Of a DNA stretch of 64,000 bases, positions 63,628-64,000 are shown piece after piece (position 1 is the stretch's first letter; every line of letters starts with the position of its first letter). The translations under genes and the position numbers were made by a program. Source of the DNA: Leuconostoc citreum (lineage in GTDB: Bacteria > Bacillota > Bacilli > Lactobacillales > Lactobacillaceae). The notes under the pieces are model-generated. The model saw only the letters and a list, made by a program, of their open reading frames with translations. It was not told the origin of the DNA and searched no databases. The stretch spans positions 21,528-85,527 of the forward strand of contig NZ_PUFH01000001.1 in assembly GCF_004354555.1 (NCBI RefSeq), in the 5' to 3' direction.

Positions 63628-63711
63628 TGCCGGCGACCGGGATCGAACCGGTACGATATCTCTATCGCAGGATTTTAAGTCCTGTGCGTCTGCCTATTCC
63701 GCCACGCCGGC
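63628..63711 (-). tRNA. tRNA-Leu (TAA)
   Basis: 84-nt class II tRNA; acceptor GCCGGCG/CGCCGGC, anticodon stem CAGGA/TCCTG with loop CTTAAAA. Confidence 0.95.
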
Positions 63712-63716
63712 ATACA

Positions 63717-63788
63717 AGCGGAAGACGGGATTCGAACCCGCGACCCCCACCATGGCAAGGTGATGTTCTACCACTGAACTACTTCCGC
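63717..63788 (-). tRNA. tRNA-Gly (GCC)
   Basis: 72 nt; acceptor GCGGAAG/CTTCCGC, anticodon loop TTGCCAT, discriminator T. Confidence 0.95.
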
Positions 63789-63795
63789 AGAATCA

Positions 63796-63868
63796 TGCCG
63801 ACTAAAGGACTCGAACCTTCGACCCCCGCTTTACAAGAGCGGTGCTCTACCAACTGAGCTAAGTCGGC
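63796..63868 (-). tRNA. tRNA-Thr (TGT)
   Basis: 73 nt; acceptor GCCGACT/AGTCGGC, anticodon stem CCGCT/AGCGG with loop CTTGTAA. Confidence 0.95.
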
Positions 63869-63909
63869 ATCGCTTTATCCCGACGTGCCGGTTTCTTGAC
63901 TTTCGCCAA

Positions 63910-63982
63910 TGGACGCTACAGGGATCGAACCTGTGACCCCCTGCTTGTAAGGCAGGTGCTCTCCCAGCTGAGCTAAGCGTCC
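63910..63982 (-). tRNA. tRNA-Val (TAC)
   Basis: 73 nt; acceptor GGACGCT/AGCGTCC, anticodon stem CCTGC/GCAGG with loop CTTACAA. First complete tRNA of the array; in lactic acid bacteria such arrays commonly follow 5S rRNA. Confidence 0.95.
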
Positions 63983-63986
63983 ATAA

Positions 63987-64000
63987 TGGAGAGGAAGGGA
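63987..64000 (-). tRNA. Possible 3' end of a further tRNA, cut by the window edge
   Basis: The last bases read on the minus strand as TCCCTTCCTCTCCA, which would fit a T-stem strand, an acceptor strand CCTCTCC and discriminator A. Only 14 nt are visible, so identity cannot be given. Confidence 0.35.

Overview
The window looks like a chromosomal segment of a low-GC lactic acid bacterium, most likely Leuconostoc or a close relative in the Leuconostocaceae. This is judged from the gene repertoire (proton ATP synthase operon, L-2-hydroxyisocaproate-type dehydrogenase, copYB, pediocin-family immunity gene, TrpXYZ-type transporter, argCJBD) and from the AT-rich composition; no 16S gene is present. 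I see no prophage, IS element or CRISPR array.

Layout. 1-4.9 kb: atpBEFHAGD, read leftward, with its promoter. 5.3-11 kb: uracil permease, a catabolite-controlled small transcript with a possible structured RNA, prfC, a cytoplasmic alpha-carbonic anhydrase, NAD(P)HX epimerase and uppP. 11.2-14.2 kb: tRNA-Lys, a hemolysin III-like protein, DegV, a FluC pair and a small membrane protein. 14.2-21.7 kb: seven leftward genes forming a C4-dicarboxylate/fumarate module (anion transporter, fumarate reductase flavoprotein, fumarase, LysR, PAS protein, ApbE, and an NAD(P)H:FMN reductase whose C-terminus carries a flavinylation-like motif). 22.3-25.3 kb: tryptophan-type ABC transporter behind a Trp-Trp leader peptide and attenuator. 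25.3-33 kb: amino-acid permease, 2-hydroxyacid dehydrogenase, NupC and a nucleoside ABC transporter. 33-41 kb: orphan bacteriocin immunity gene, argR remnant, KtrAB, DUF915 hydrolase, Ohr, and a PadR/MFS efflux pair with a 39-bp palindromic operator. 41-45.2 kb: argCJBD behind paired ARG boxes. 45.2-50.2 kb: tRNA-Asn, menEG and copYB. 50.2-62.3 kb: DUF1003 protein, gluconate permease, aquaporin, RluA, MerR, glycosyltransferase, LtaS-type synthase, a Ser-rich anchored protein, HAD phosphatase and an MFS transporter with a leader ORF. 62.6-64 kb: fourteen complete tRNA genes read leftward, probably the tail of an rRNA operon lying beyond the right edge.

The most interesting proposals are: (1) a cytosolic NAD(P)H-to-fumarate electron path in which ApbE attaches FMN to the C-terminal tail of the reductase encoded next to it; (2) ribosome-mediated tryptophan attenuation of trpXYZ in a lactic acid bacterium; (3) a recurring arrangement in which a 6-7 bp hairpin sits between a strong Shine-Dalgarno (SD) sequence and the start codon (uraA, uppP, menG); (4) several genes whose ATG lies only 6-7 nt after a -10 box and so look leaderless; (5) a CcpA-controlled transcript with a 17-codon ORF between prfC and uraA. 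All functional statements are inferred from sequence motifs recognised by eye.
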